From assembly GCA_015711795.1 (NCBI GenBank), contig JACVJC010000004.1:36692-100691 (forward strand): a stretch of DNA of 64,000 nt. Reading direction: 5' to 3'. Position 1 is the first letter of the stretch. Each line of letters begins with the position of its first letter. This stretch comes from Candidatus Geothermocultor quzhuomuensis. GTDB lineage: Bacteria > Actinomycetota > Aquicultoria > Geothermocultorales > Geothermocultoraceae. A program made the position numbers and the translations under genes. Positions 54,157 to 62,779 of the stretch are shown here, in pieces. The notes under the pieces were generated by a model. It was not told where the DNA came from and did no database searches. It saw nothing but the letters and a program-made list of their open reading frames with translations.

Positions 54157-55303
54157 TTCGACTCCCGAGTTTCTCCCTAACTACCAAATCATAGAGTGCT
54201 TCAGTCTCTTTAATCATTTTCTCTAGGCTAAATTTTTTCTCCAGCCTTTCACGTCCTTTTCTTCCCATTTCTGCAGCTAGCTTTGGATTTTTTAGCAGCT
54301 TAATAATAGCTTCAGCTAAAGCATTTGAATCTTTAGGTGGAACAAGCAGCCCTGTTTCTCCATCAATGACAATCTCTGGAATGGCACTGACCCTTGTGGC
54401 TACAATTGGCTTGCTAGCCGCCATTGCCTCTAATAAAACAAGACCAAAGCCTTCCCAGAGCGAAGGGAGCACAAGCAAATCCAAAGATTTCATAATGGCT
54501 TCAACATCGGAGCGAAATCCTGTAAAAATAACATTACGAGATAGCCCTAATTGAAAGGAGAGTGCTTCAAGTTCTTTTTTCAACCCCCATTCATCGTGAC
54601 CTACAACAACTAACTCGGCATTCGGAATAAATTGGGTTATCTTATGCATTGCTTCAATTAAATATTTGTGCCCCTTTTGAGGGGCTAAGCGCCCGATAGT
54701 ACCAATAAGAGGTGTTTTTGAATTAATTTGATACTCTTTCCTTAACTCATTGTTTTTTTCATCAACTACCTCGCCTATCTTAAGGCCATAATAAATCCGC
54801 TTTATCTTAGAAGGATGAATTCCAACTACCTTCATCATATATCTTCCAACAGAATCGGAAATAACAATCACTTTATCGTCAATCTTTGAGGAAAGTCTAT
54901 TTAAAAAGGAAAGAAAAAGATTTCTTAGAAACGGTTCCTCATTGTGAACGGTTGAAATAATGATAGGAACGCTGAAAAGCTTGCCAATAAAAGCACCTGC
55001 TAAATCAGAGCGGTATAAATGAGTATGAAGTATATCAGGCCTTTCCTTTCTTATTAACTTTGCCAGCCGCCAAAGCCCTCCAATATTAAAAAGGCTAACC
55101 ATCTTGAGGTCAACTATCTTAACACCCAAAACAGAAAAATCTCTCACCAATGAACGGGCTTCCCCGGCTTCCTCCTTTAGAAAAGCAACAACAATGTTAT
55201 ATTTTTCTTTATCAAGACCACTAACCAGCGAAAGTAGGTGCATCTCAGCTCCGCCAACGCTAAAAGTTGTAATAAGATAAAGTATCTTAATTTTTCTTTT
55301 CAT
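54143..55303 (-). CDS. GT4 family glycosyltransferase
   Basis: 386 residues. N-terminal domain: ILYLITTFSVGGAEMHLLSLVSGL and PDILHTHLYRSDLAGAFIGKLF; C-terminal domain: IGRLAPQKGHKYLIEAMHKI, VFTGFRSDV and the E-x7-E motif SLWEGFGLVLLEAMAASKP. A retaining cytoplasmic transferase of the WcaC/PimB-like group. It lies directly before the YdjC-like deacetylase gene in translation order (the deacetylase ends 1 bp upstream). The sugar is unknown. Confidence 0.9.
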   Translation of the reverse strand: MKRKIKILYLITTFSVGGAEMHLLSLVSGLDKEKYNIVVAFLKEEAGEARSLVRDFSVLGVKIVDLKMVSLFNIGGLWRLAKLIRKERPDILHTHLYRSDLAGAFIGKLFSVPIIISTVHNEEPFLRNLFLSFLNRLSSKIDDKVIVISDSVGRYMMKVVGIHPSKIKRIYYGLKIGEVVDEKNNELRKEYQINSKTPLIGTIGRLAPQKGHKYLIEAMHKITQFIPNAELVVVGHDEWGLKKELEALSFQLGLSRNVIFTGFRSDVEAIMKSLDLLVLPSLWEGFGLVLLEAMAASKPIVATRVSAIPEIVIDGETGLLVPPKDSNALAEAIIKLLKNPKLAAEMGRKGRERLEKKFSLEKMIKETEALYDLVVREKLGSRSGYF

Positions 55304-56179
55304 TTATTTTCCTTTTAACAACTTCAAATTAGCGTAATTTATTAATTCAATATTTTCTTCTTTAATTATCCTCTTTGTTTTAGGGTCTGTTAAAACTTTA
55401 AGCTCCTTTTCTCGTTGTTCACAAAGATGAGGAGAAAAAATTCTAAGCCTTTCATCCATATAGCCAGGATGGGTCATAAGTTCAGTTACACCATCTTTTA
55501 TATTCTTTAACAAAAGCTTGAATGTGCTTATCTTTATCTCTTGATTGGGAATAATCCCAAATATACTGGTGAAATAATCGGTAGTCAAAATTCCATGGAG
55601 TAAAAGGTGTGAATGAGCCCAATTGCATCTTACTTGAAGAAATTTTTTTTTCCAGTATTTAAAATAAAAGAAATTCAGAAACTTTCCTTTCACGAAATAA
55701 ATCTCTTCCGCAGGAAGTCGTAAAGGAACATTATAATCCTTGGCCAACCGAATAACGATAGGAAAAATGGCTGGATGAATATGAATATGTTCATGACTAT
55801 CGAAATGTGTTGGTGAAATCCCTGATTGAAGGCACTTTTCTATTTGAGCCTTAAGTTCCTTCTCGACTTCGCTTAAACGAATTTTTTGAAAGAAAAGTCT
55901 CCGAAGTAAGTGAGAGCGAGGAAAGAAAAATCCTTTCTCATCAACCAAGGTGGGAATAGCTTCCTTTGGCAATACAGATTTCCCACTGGTAAGAGTGAGA
56001 TGAACACCCACAGCTAAATTGGGATTTTTACAAGCTAAGCGAACTGCCTCTTCAAAAGCCCACATATTTACAATTATCGTTGAACTGGTAACGATACCTT
56101 TTTTGAAAGCTTCAATAATCCCCTGGTTGACTTGCTGAGTTAAACCAAATTCATCCGCATTAACAATTAATCTTTTCAA
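55304..56179 (-). CDS. YdjC/ChbG-family carbohydrate deacetylase
   Basis: About 291 residues from TTG at 56179 (LKRLIVNADEFGLTQQVN), which overlaps the stop of the DegT gene as TTGA and has AAGGAAAGG upstream. The track start at 56338 lies within that gene and is not supported. NADEFG replaces the common NADDFG metal site, and THFDSHEHIHIHPAIFPIV supplies the metal-binding histidines. Family members remove acetyl groups from chitobiose or other N-acetyl sugars. In this cluster it may deacetylate a lipid-linked or nucleotide sugar. The Asp-to-Glu change in the first motif still allows metal binding. Confidence 0.82.
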   Translation of the reverse strand: MKRLIVNADEFGLTQQVNQGIIEAFKKGIVTSSTIIVNMWAFEEAVRLACKNPNLAVGVHLTLTSGKSVLPKEAIPTLVDEKGFFFPRSHLLRRLFFQKIRLSEVEKELKAQIEKCLQSGISPTHFDSHEHIHIHPAIFPIVIRLAKDYNVPLRLPAEEIYFVKGKFLNFFYFKYWKKKFLQVRCNWAHSHLLLHGILTTDYFTSIFGIIPNQEIKISTFKLLLKNIKDGVTELMTHPGYMDERLRIFSPHLCEQREKELKVLTDPKTKRIIKEENIELINYANLKLLKGK

Positions 56180-57303
56180 AACAATCCTTTCCTTGATAAG
56201 CTTTCTAATTCTGCCAGAATTTTCTCTCTTTGCTTCTCCATTATATCTTGATGAGTGGGTAAAACTAAGATGTAACGAGAGAGATAATATGAATTGAGAA
56301 ATTCGTCTCTTGGAATAATTCCAGGTAAAACATCCCAAAATGTTCTTAAGTTAATCCCTCTTCGAAGCATTTCAATGCGAACTTTATCCCTATTTTTAAC
56401 TAAAATAGGAAAACCAAAGGGGCAAACTCCTCGAGGTAGTTCCCAAAAAATTGGTTGAGCGTTTCTTACTCTTCCAATTTCGCTTAAATAAAATTGGAAG
56501 TTGGCTATTCTCCTTTCAATAATCTCACTGAAATCAAAGCGAGAAATTAAAATCTGAGAGATTCTTGAGATTGCTTGAAGATTATCTCGCCACTTTTTGT
56601 CTTCAGCTTCCTGATAAAAAAGACGAATCTTATCTGACCTTAACAACAAAGGTCTTAGAGAAAAACCTAGCTTTATCTCAATAAAATTTGTCATCTCTTT
56701 TAAAAACCCTAAAAAGGATGAAAACTTACTGGCTTTTGCCAAAAGAACTTCCTTAAAAGCATTTCCTCTCCAAATAAGTAATCCCCCATCTGGTAAAGGT
56801 AAAGTTTTCCTTAGACTGAAAACTCCAGCATCTCCGAAACTTCCCAATGGCTCGTCGCCATTTCTGCTGAAGAGAGCTTGAGCACAGTCCTCCAATAAAA
56901 AGACACCTTTTGTCTGGCAAATCTTCCTGATCTCTTCAATTGGCTGAGGAAAACCAAAATAATGAATAATTAAAGCAAGCCTTGCTTGCTCATTAATCTT
57001 GGTAAGAAAATCGTCTAAATCTATCTCCAACAAGTTATTTACACGATAAAACTTTATTCTTACCCCGGCTTTTTGGAAAGGAAGAGCAACTGAAGTGCAA
57101 AGATAAGAAGGAAGTAAAGCAACCTGGCTAGCTGAAAAATTTAAGTTTTTAAGGAGAAAAAAAATAGCACTTCGAGCATTGGAAAAAAATGTTTTCGATT
57201 CAGCATTAAAAGGGAAAAATTCTTCCCAATCTCTTGTTCTCTTCTTTAAAAAAAACGCTGGGGAAAGAGTTTGTCTACCCGGTATATACATCTTCTCTCC
57301 CAA
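56176..57303 (-). CDS. DegT/DnrJ/EryC1-family PLP aminotransferase-like protein
   Basis: 375 residues. Fold type I PLP enzyme with FLLEDCAQALFSRNGDEPLG (Asp of the cofactor ring) and GSFGDAGVFSLRKTLPLPDGGLL, where the Lys is the likely Schiff-base residue. N-terminal TFFSNARSAIFFLLKNL replaces the classical substrate-loop motif, so the protein is a divergent member. Normal function of the family is transfer of an amino group to keto-sugars. It is coupled to the deacetylase gene and 10 bp downstream of the acyltransferase gene. Amino-sugar production, followed by acylation, is a reasonable inference. Confidence 0.78.
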   Translation of the reverse strand: MGEKMYIPGRQTLSPAFFLKKRTRDWEEFFPFNAESKTFFSNARSAIFFLLKNLNFSASQVALLPSYLCTSVALPFQKAGVRIKFYRVNNLLEIDLDDFLTKINEQARLALIIHYFGFPQPIEEIRKICQTKGVFLLEDCAQALFSRNGDEPLGSFGDAGVFSLRKTLPLPDGGLLIWRGNAFKEVLLAKASKFSSFLGFLKEMTNFIEIKLGFSLRPLLLRSDKIRLFYQEAEDKKWRDNLQAISRISQILISRFDFSEIIERRIANFQFYLSEIGRVRNAQPIFWELPRGVCPFGFPILVKNRDKVRIEMLRRGINLRTFWDVLPGIIPRDEFLNSYYLSRYILVLPTHQDIMEKQREKILAELESLSRKGLF

Positions 57304-57313
57304 AATATGCTGG

Positions 57314-58489
57314 CTAACTTTTCTTAAAAAATTTTAACTTACCCAAAAGGTTTTGCCTGATTAGCCTAAGAAATTTATATTTGCGAGCTCTTTGCCTCAA
57401 ATTTAAAAAGCCAAGATAAATCCAGTAAACAAGCCTAGAATACAAGTTTAAATTGGAAATAACAAATGCAAAATTCTGGCGTTCATGAGAGGCCCACCTA
57501 TATTTATAATCTTCTTCTCCCTTCATAAAATCAAACTCCTTTATGCCCCCTTTAAATGAATCCTTTAACAAAGACTTAAGAAGTAAAGCTCCAGGAGAAT
57601 AATCATAATATTCAGGGTCATAAGCAGGAATGTAATAATAAAATTTACCACCATAGATAAAAGAATAACTGGAAGCAACCACTTTATCATTCACTTTTAA
57701 AAGAGCTAAATCAAACCAGCCCTTTTTAGAAAAGACTTGAGCTAGCTCAGTATAAAATCGTGCTCCTTTTTCAGTTGAAAATACTGACCTTGTATATTTC
57801 TCCTTCCACCTTTTCCGATGAAGTTCAACCACCTCTTCTAAATTTTTTTCTAACCCATAGGGGAAAGAAATTCTTTCCAACTTCACTTTGCCAACCTCTT
57901 CCAATCTTCGCCAATTCCTCTGAAGGTTATAGCGGAATTTCCTCTTTTTTGCTCCAAAATATTCTTCCCATGAAGAATTAATTTTTAGATAAGGGGCTTT
58001 AGAAGAAACTAACCGCCGAAATGGAATTTTAAGTTGCATTAAGGCTTGTTCAATTAACTTTAGATTAGGAGAATCAGCTGGGATGTCTTGAAGCACAATC
58101 AAATTCCAGGATTTTATCTTACTCAGTAAATAAGAAAACATCGCCAATATAATTTCAAATCTAGGTTTAGGTAAAATAAAATCAAGATAATCTGCCTCAG
58201 GAGAACCTAAAAACTCAATTTTTCCTACAGCAAACGGCTTAAAGCCAATCGAGCTTAAAACTAGAGGAAAAAGAGCAACAATTTTACCATTTTCCTTAGC
58301 AACCAGAAGTTTTAACTCCTTTTTCTCTGGGAAATGCTTCCACCAAAGAGTCATCCAGTCAAAAGTTAAAAAAATATTGTCAGAACCACTTTCTTCTAAA
58401 GCTTTAGTCAATATAGTCTCATACGAGTTTAGTTCATCAAAAGTATTAATCTCTTCTATTTTCAACATACCGCTTAAGTTTTCCCTCAT
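57314..58489 (-). CDS. CelD/BioF2-like GNAT acyltransferase
   Basis: About 391 residues from the ATG at 58489, whose ATGA overlaps the methyltransferase stop by 4 bp; the track start at 58501 is four codons earlier. Two GNAT-like halves typical of this family are seen. WEEYFGAKKRKFRYNLQRNWRRLEEVG is the characteristic central helix, followed by ALLKVNDKVVASSYSFIYGGKFYYYIPAYDPEY and GALLLKSLLKDSFKGGIKEFDFMKGEEDYKYRW. Relatives acylate exopolysaccharide sugars or amino groups. It lies next to the DegT aminotransferase, so N-acylation of an amino sugar is plausible. No membrane helix is evident. Confidence 0.78.
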   Translation of the reverse strand: MRENLSGMLKIEEINTFDELNSYETILTKALEESGSDNIFLTFDWMTLWWKHFPEKKELKLLVAKENGKIVALFPLVLSSIGFKPFAVGKIEFLGSPEADYLDFILPKPRFEIILAMFSYLLSKIKSWNLIVLQDIPADSPNLKLIEQALMQLKIPFRRLVSSKAPYLKINSSWEEYFGAKKRKFRYNLQRNWRRLEEVGKVKLERISFPYGLEKNLEEVVELHRKRWKEKYTRSVFSTEKGARFYTELAQVFSKKGWFDLALLKVNDKVVASSYSFIYGGKFYYYIPAYDPEYYDYSPGALLLKSLLKDSFKGGIKEFDFMKGEEDYKYRWASHERQNFAFVISNLNLYSRLVYWIYLGFLNLRQRARKYKFLRLIRQNLLGKLKFFKKS

Positions 58490-59142
58490 TTTATGGCCCA
58501 TATCATGTAAGTGGAAGTGGTGCTTCTTGTCCGAAAAGCTTTATCTAAAAAGTTTATTATGGCGAGGAATGGTTGCCTTTGAAGAGCTTTCTCAATTCGA
58601 GATGGCATCAAGCTCCTTAAAGCAATAAATGCTCCTCCCGCCGCTCTGATTTCCACTTTCTCAAAATCTTTAAATAAAAAATTAATCCCATCTTGAGTAA
58701 ACCGCCAGTAGTCTCGATTCTTTTCCGATTGCGAACCATGATAAGGATGGATAAAGGGAACAGTTGCAAAAATCTTGCCTCCTTTCTTTAAAATCCGGTG
58801 CATTTCCCTCACTGCTTTTTGAGGCTCCGGTATGTGCTCGAGTACATCTTTACAGATGATGGCATCAATTTTTCCGCTCTTAAAAGGGAGTTCCATTATA
58901 TTTCCATCAACATTAGGTGTATATGGACCGTAATTCTTTGAAATTTTGTAATCCATTGAAAAATATTTTGACTGTTTAAACAAGTCTTCATATTTCTTTA
59001 GCTGTTTCCTGAAAGAATAAAATGTCCCCAAATCAAGTACAACTCTTTCTTTGGCAATTTTCTTAATGCACTGGTCAAAAAAACTAGAAGATTCGCCTTT
59101 TGGCTTCATTTTTTCCTCTCTGTTTGGCAAGCCCTCTTTCAT
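58486..59142 (-). CDS. class I SAM-dependent methyltransferase
   Basis: 218 residues. ERVVLDLGTFYSFRKQLKKY begins the SAM domain, with the DAIICKDVLEHIPEPQKAVREMHRILKKGG segment characteristic of Methyltransf_11. HPYHGSQSEKNRDYWRFTQDGINFLF is common to glycan-cluster methyltransferases. It is coupled on both sides by 4-bp overlaps: its ATG overlaps the stop of the Wzy-like gene and its stop overlaps the acyltransferase start. Likely O-methylation of a sugar; not provable here. Confidence 0.85.
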   Translation of the reverse strand: MKEGLPNREEKMKPKGESSSFFDQCIKKIAKERVVLDLGTFYSFRKQLKKYEDLFKQSKYFSMDYKISKNYGPYTPNVDGNIMELPFKSGKIDAIICKDVLEHIPEPQKAVREMHRILKKGGKIFATVPFIHPYHGSQSEKNRDYWRFTQDGINFLFKDFEKVEIRAAGGAFIALRSLMPSRIEKALQRQPFLAIINFLDKAFRTRSTTSTYMIWAIK

Positions 59143-60611
59143 ACTGAAAATTTATCTTCTGAAATTAGCGCCTTTTTACTAGCCACAGCCAACCCTAAGA
59201 GGAGCCAGAAAAGAGCTAAAGTTGTACTTCCTCCGAAGAAAACAGTATCAAAACAAAAGGCGATGTCTAAACCAAGAAAACCAAAAAAGAGAGCAAAATA
59301 AAATCGTTTAAAATATAGGTCTCTAACTTTTCTATAGTTTTGCCACAGGTAACCTAGGATAAAAACAAGGAAAAAAATAAAGGTAAGTAATCCAATAAAC
59401 CCCGTCTCCGAAGCTATTTGGATATATTGATTATGAGCATTACCTGAAATTTGAAAAGTTGTTTCAACTGGAAGACCACCCCTCCCTGTAACGTTTTCTC
59501 TCAAAGCAGTAGGAATAAAAATACGAGCAAAGCCTGACTCCATCCAACCTACTCCTAGAACTGGAAATTTCCTTATTAGCTCAAAGTGAAGGGACCACAT
59601 TTTTGCTCTAGAAGCTAATGAGCCAGTACCTGTGAGGAATTCTGTGAATATTGAAAGGACGCGAGCTCTAAAAGCTTGATTTAAAGAAACTCCCATAGCC
59701 ACTATGAGGAATGAAGGAATAAAAGCTTTTCTTTTCTTTGGTTGGGTAGAAGCATAAAAAAGTAAAACAACTACCGTTGTGATTAAAGGCCCTCGAGAAA
59801 AGGACAGTGTAGAAGCAACTAAAAGAAGAATAATGTTGAACACAAGAAAAAAGCGGCTCGATATGTTTTTCCTTTCAGGAATTAAACTTAAGGAAATTAA
59901 GATTAAAAACATTGAATAATAAACAAGATCTGCTGGATTACCCAACAGACCAGCTACTCGAATTGACCCCTCAGTTACTCCAAAAGGAGAAGATAGTGGA
60001 TAAGGCAAAGAGTAACCTAAACGAAAGGAAAAATATTGTTCTAGAGCTAAAAGAGCTTGAATAAAAGACAGAAACACCAGGAAAGAAACTATCTTTCTTA
60101 TCTGAGTTGTATTTCTAATTAAGTTTAAAATTAAAAAATAGATAAGAAAATACTCCCAGTATTTACCAAAAGAAATCACTCCTGCAAGAAAACTGTTAGA
60201 AGGAAAGAGGAAACTAGCGATAAATAAAGAAGTAAAACCAACTAAGAAAAAAAAGATGACAGAAAGATGAATTGGTTCTGAATAAATCTTTAAATCTTTT
60301 TTAATTGCACCTTTTGTGAACCAACTAAATAAGATTAAAACCAAAACAATATCTAACCAGCGAATTTCGATAGAGGCAACTGATGCTAAGGGTGAAGGGA
60401 AATTTGCTTCCATTTGAGCCATCAAAACCATCAACATTAATGCTAGCCAGGGCTTAGCAAACAAAAAAAGAGCAACAATGAAGGCAAATAAAATAAGTAA
60501 AAACTTTAGTAAACCTAAACCAGCACTTAAACCAATAAGAGTAGCCAATGCGAAGGAGATAAATATAAAAAGTTTATCTCTTTTATTCACTAAAAATGCC
60601 ACTATTCCCAC
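59139..60611 (-). CDS. O-antigen ligase/polymerase (Wzy_C) family membrane protein without TPR tail
   Basis: 490 residues, around twelve helices and no TPR region, unlike the other three. The Wzy_C loop is visible: AKMWSLHFELIRKFPVLGVGWMESGFARIF and ISGNAHNQYIQIASETGFIGLLTFI. It is the likely polymerase of the local repeat-unit cluster with Wzx at 62.8 kb. It begins the coupled minus-strand run Wzy-MT-acyltransferase. An extended -10 element lies about 40 bp before the start. Confidence 0.85.
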   Translation of the reverse strand: MGIVAFLVNKRDKLFIFISFALATLIGLSAGLGLLKFLLILFAFIVALFLFAKPWLALMLMVLMAQMEANFPSPLASVASIEIRWLDIVLVLILFSWFTKGAIKKDLKIYSEPIHLSVIFFFLVGFTSLFIASFLFPSNSFLAGVISFGKYWEYFLIYFLILNLIRNTTQIRKIVSFLVFLSFIQALLALEQYFSFRLGYSLPYPLSSPFGVTEGSIRVAGLLGNPADLVYYSMFLILISLSLIPERKNISSRFFLVFNIILLLVASTLSFSRGPLITTVVVLLFYASTQPKKRKAFIPSFLIVAMGVSLNQAFRARVLSIFTEFLTGTGSLASRAKMWSLHFELIRKFPVLGVGWMESGFARIFIPTALRENVTGRGGLPVETTFQISGNAHNQYIQIASETGFIGLLTFIFFLVFILGYLWQNYRKVRDLYFKRFYFALFFGFLGLDIAFCFDTVFFGGSTTLALFWLLLGLAVASKKALISEDKFSV

Positions 60612-60646
60612 TACTCATTAAAAAAGTCCTTAATAGCTGAAACTTT

Positions 60647-60655
60647 ATTATAGCA
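60647..60655 (-). promoter_or_regulatory. extended -10 promoter element for the Wzy-like gene at 59.1-60.6 kb
   Basis: TGCTATAAT on the minus strand is a perfect extended -10 box, 36 bp before the ATG. A poor -35 (TTGTCC) lies at a short 15-bp spacing. It would drive the 59.1-60.6 kb gene and the coupled genes downstream. Confidence 0.4.
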
Positions 60656-60693
60656 CTAAGGGAATGTGGACAACTAAATAAATTAAAAAGAGT

Positions 60694-60719
60694 AAAGAGT
60701 ATAATTAAAGAGTATAATT
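60694..60719. repeat. exact 13-bp tandem duplication containing TATAAT
   Basis: AAAGAGTATAATT occurs twice with no gap, followed by further TATAATTAATAA-type sequence up to 60740. It lies in the divergent gap between the Wzy-like and GT4 genes and gives two TATAAT boxes 13 bp apart on the plus strand, 38 and 25 bp before the GT4 start. No good -35 goes with them. Confidence 0.45.
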
Positions 60720-60743
60720 AATAATATAATTAATAATTAAGAA

Positions 60744-61970
60744 ATGGTAAGAAATTTGAAATTGACCAAGAAGAAAATTAAAGTTTTGTTTTTAACAGCT
60801 ACCTTTCCGAGTTTAAAAAATCCAATTTCTGGGACATTTGTATACGAGCAAGCAAAGGCATTATCGAAATTCGTCCCAATTTTGGTATTAGCTTTGATTA
60901 GTCAAGCCTTACCTTTAAAAAGACACAGAGAATATAGAGTTCTTGTTTCCAAAATTCCTAAAAGAGAAACGAAAGGAAAGATAGAGATAAATTATGTTAA
61001 GTATCTCCAGATCCCTTCTTTCCTTGATTTTTTAAGCTCAATAACTCCTCTTTTATCAGTATTACAACAGGTAAAATTAAAAACCTGGAAAGAAATCGAC
61101 ATCATCCATACTCACATGGCAGGTTTAGGCTGGTTAGGAGTTAAGTTAGGTAAAATATTTAAAAAACCAGTCGTAATAACTTGCCACGGTTCTGATATAT
61201 ACATCGGGACACAAGATTTGCCAGAATATAGATGGAGAAGAAAAAGGATAATCTGGGCGTTAAAAAAATGTCAAAAGGTTATTGTTGTCAGCAATGCTTT
61301 AAAAGAAAAAGTAGTCGAACTGGGTATCTCTAAAGAAAAGGTAGAAGTTATTCCTAATGGTTTTGATAAGCAAAGGTTTTATCTAACTAATCAGGATGAT
61401 GCACGAAAAAAACTTAAACTCCCCTTAAATAAAAAAATAATCCTTTATGTAGGTAATCTTGTTCCTATAAAAGGAGTAAACTTTTTAATAGAGGCAGTTT
61501 CTTTCCTTACCCTAAAACGAAATGATTTTTTGTTAACTATAATTGGGGATGGTGAATTGAGAGAATTTCTTGAAAAACAAGTTAGAGAATTGAACCTCAC
61601 TGACTTAGTTAAGTTAATTGGTAAGCTCCCCCATAAAGAAATATCACTTTGGATGAATGCTTGTGACCTTCTTGTTCTTCCTAGTTTAAATGAAGGTTGG
61701 CCAACAGTCCTATCAGAAGTATTAGCTTGTGGTAAACCAGTTGTTGCAAGTAAAGTTGGAGGCATCCCTGAAATAATTAAAAACAAAAATTTAGGTTTAC
61801 TTGTCAAGCCTAGAAATTCAAAATCTCTAGCTGAAGCTTTAAATCATGCACTCAATTTAAGGTGGGACAGCAAATACATTGCCTCTCAAGTTCAAGAATT
61901 TTCCTGGGAAAGAATATCACAAAAAATATATGGTATTTACCAAGATTTAATAATAAATGAAAAACTATAA
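60744..61970 (+). CDS. GT4 family glycosyltransferase
   Basis: 408 residues. N-terminal domain with VLFLTATFPSLKNPISGTFVYEQAKAL and DIIHTHMAGLGWLGVKLGKIF, VVITCHGSDIYIG; C-terminal domain with VGNLVPIKGVNFLIEAV and the E-x7-E motif LNEGWPTVLSEVLACGKPV. First gene of the plus-strand end block (GT4, methyltransferase, Wzx). It overlaps the methyltransferase start by 14 bp. The ribosome-binding site is weak. The sugar is unknown. Confidence 0.9.
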   Translation: MVRNLKLTKKKIKVLFLTATFPSLKNPISGTFVYEQAKALSKFVPILVLALISQALPLKRHREYRVLVSKIPKRETKGKIEINYVKYLQIPSFLDFLSSITPLLSVLQQVKLKTWKEIDIIHTHMAGLGWLGVKLGKIFKKPVVITCHGSDIYIGTQDLPEYRWRRKRIIWALKKCQKVIVVSNALKEKVVELGISKEKVEVIPNGFDKQRFYLTNQDDARKKLKLPLNKKIILYVGNLVPIKGVNFLIEAVSFLTLKRNDFLLTIIGDGELREFLEKQVRELNLTDLVKLIGKLPHKEISLWMNACDLLVLPSLNEGWPTVLSEVLACGKPVVASKVGGIPEIIKNKNLGLLVKPRNSKSLAEALNHALNLRWDSKYIASQVQEFSWERISQKIYGIYQDLIINEKL

Positions 61971-62655
61971 CCCCTATGATGAACTTTATAGTCAGTTTAA
62001 TATGGGAAAAAATCCTTTTGGCTATTCGCTAGATTATTTTTACTGGAGAGAAAGTGAGTTAAAAAGTGAGATATCCAAATATATTACCGAAAGAGGAAAA
62101 GTATTAGATGGAGATGGCGGTACAGGTATACTCTATCAATTTATATCCGACACTATTAGTCAAAAAGATTATTTTAACCTAGACCACAGTTTTGAAATGC
62201 TTAAATACAGCCCCTACACAAATATTCAGTCTCCTGCCGAAAATCTGCCTTTTAAATCGGAAGTTTCTGACTATGTTGTCTGTAGCGAAGTTCTTGAACA
62301 TGTCAACGATAAAATAAAGGTGCTAAATGAATGTTACCGCGTTCTAAAAGATAGCGGTTTCTTTCTTCTCACCACTCCCCGAACTGGTTGGGTTGAAGAT
62401 TACAAAAGAAGTCCTTTTATTATATTTTTGTTTTTTCAAGAAATTAAATTTAAAATTAAAGAGTTAATTCCAAAAAGAATAAAGAATTTAATTAAAAAAA
62501 CTTTAAAAAGAAATAATCCTTCTTTGATAAAACCAGAAGGATTTCGGGACATCCCATCTGACGAGGCTTGGATGAAAAAAACGTTAGAAAAAATAGGCTT
62601 TAAAATAATAGAACAATATCGAATTGACAATCACTTCCCATTTGCCAAAAATTAA
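61957..62655 (+). CDS. SAM methyltransferase truncated by an in-frame TAA (homology continues to 62757)
   Basis: 232 residues before the stop. The SAM domain begins KVLDGDGGTGILYQF, where the usual Gly-rich motif is altered (DGDGG), and continues YVVCSEVLEHVNDKIKVLNECYRVL and TTPRTGWVEDY. After the TAA at 62653-62655 the same frame stays open for 33 codons, GESRFWRWFSDTFVNPKRFD up to AKKYIKR, ending at a second TAA at 62757. Those residues look like a normal C-terminus of this family, so the first stop is a nonsense change or a base error. It overlaps the GT4 gene by 14 bp and lies 22 bp before the Wzx gene. Confidence 0.7.
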   Translation: MKNYNPYDELYSQFNMGKNPFGYSLDYFYWRESELKSEISKYITERGKVLDGDGGTGILYQFISDTISQKDYFNLDHSFEMLKYSPYTNIQSPAENLPFKSEVSDYVVCSEVLEHVNDKIKVLNECYRVLKDSGFFLLTTPRTGWVEDYKRSPFIIFLFFQEIKFKIKELIPKRIKNLIKKTLKRNNPSLIKPEGFRDIPSDEAWMKKTLEKIGFKIIEQYRIDNHFPFAKN

Positions 62656-62779
62656 GGAGAGAGTAGGTTCTGGAGATGGTTTTCCGATACATTCGTTAAT
62701 CCGAAAAGGTTTGACCAGTGTGCCTTTATCTGGGCAAAGAAATATATTAAAAGATAACTAAATGAATTTTGAGGTTTGA

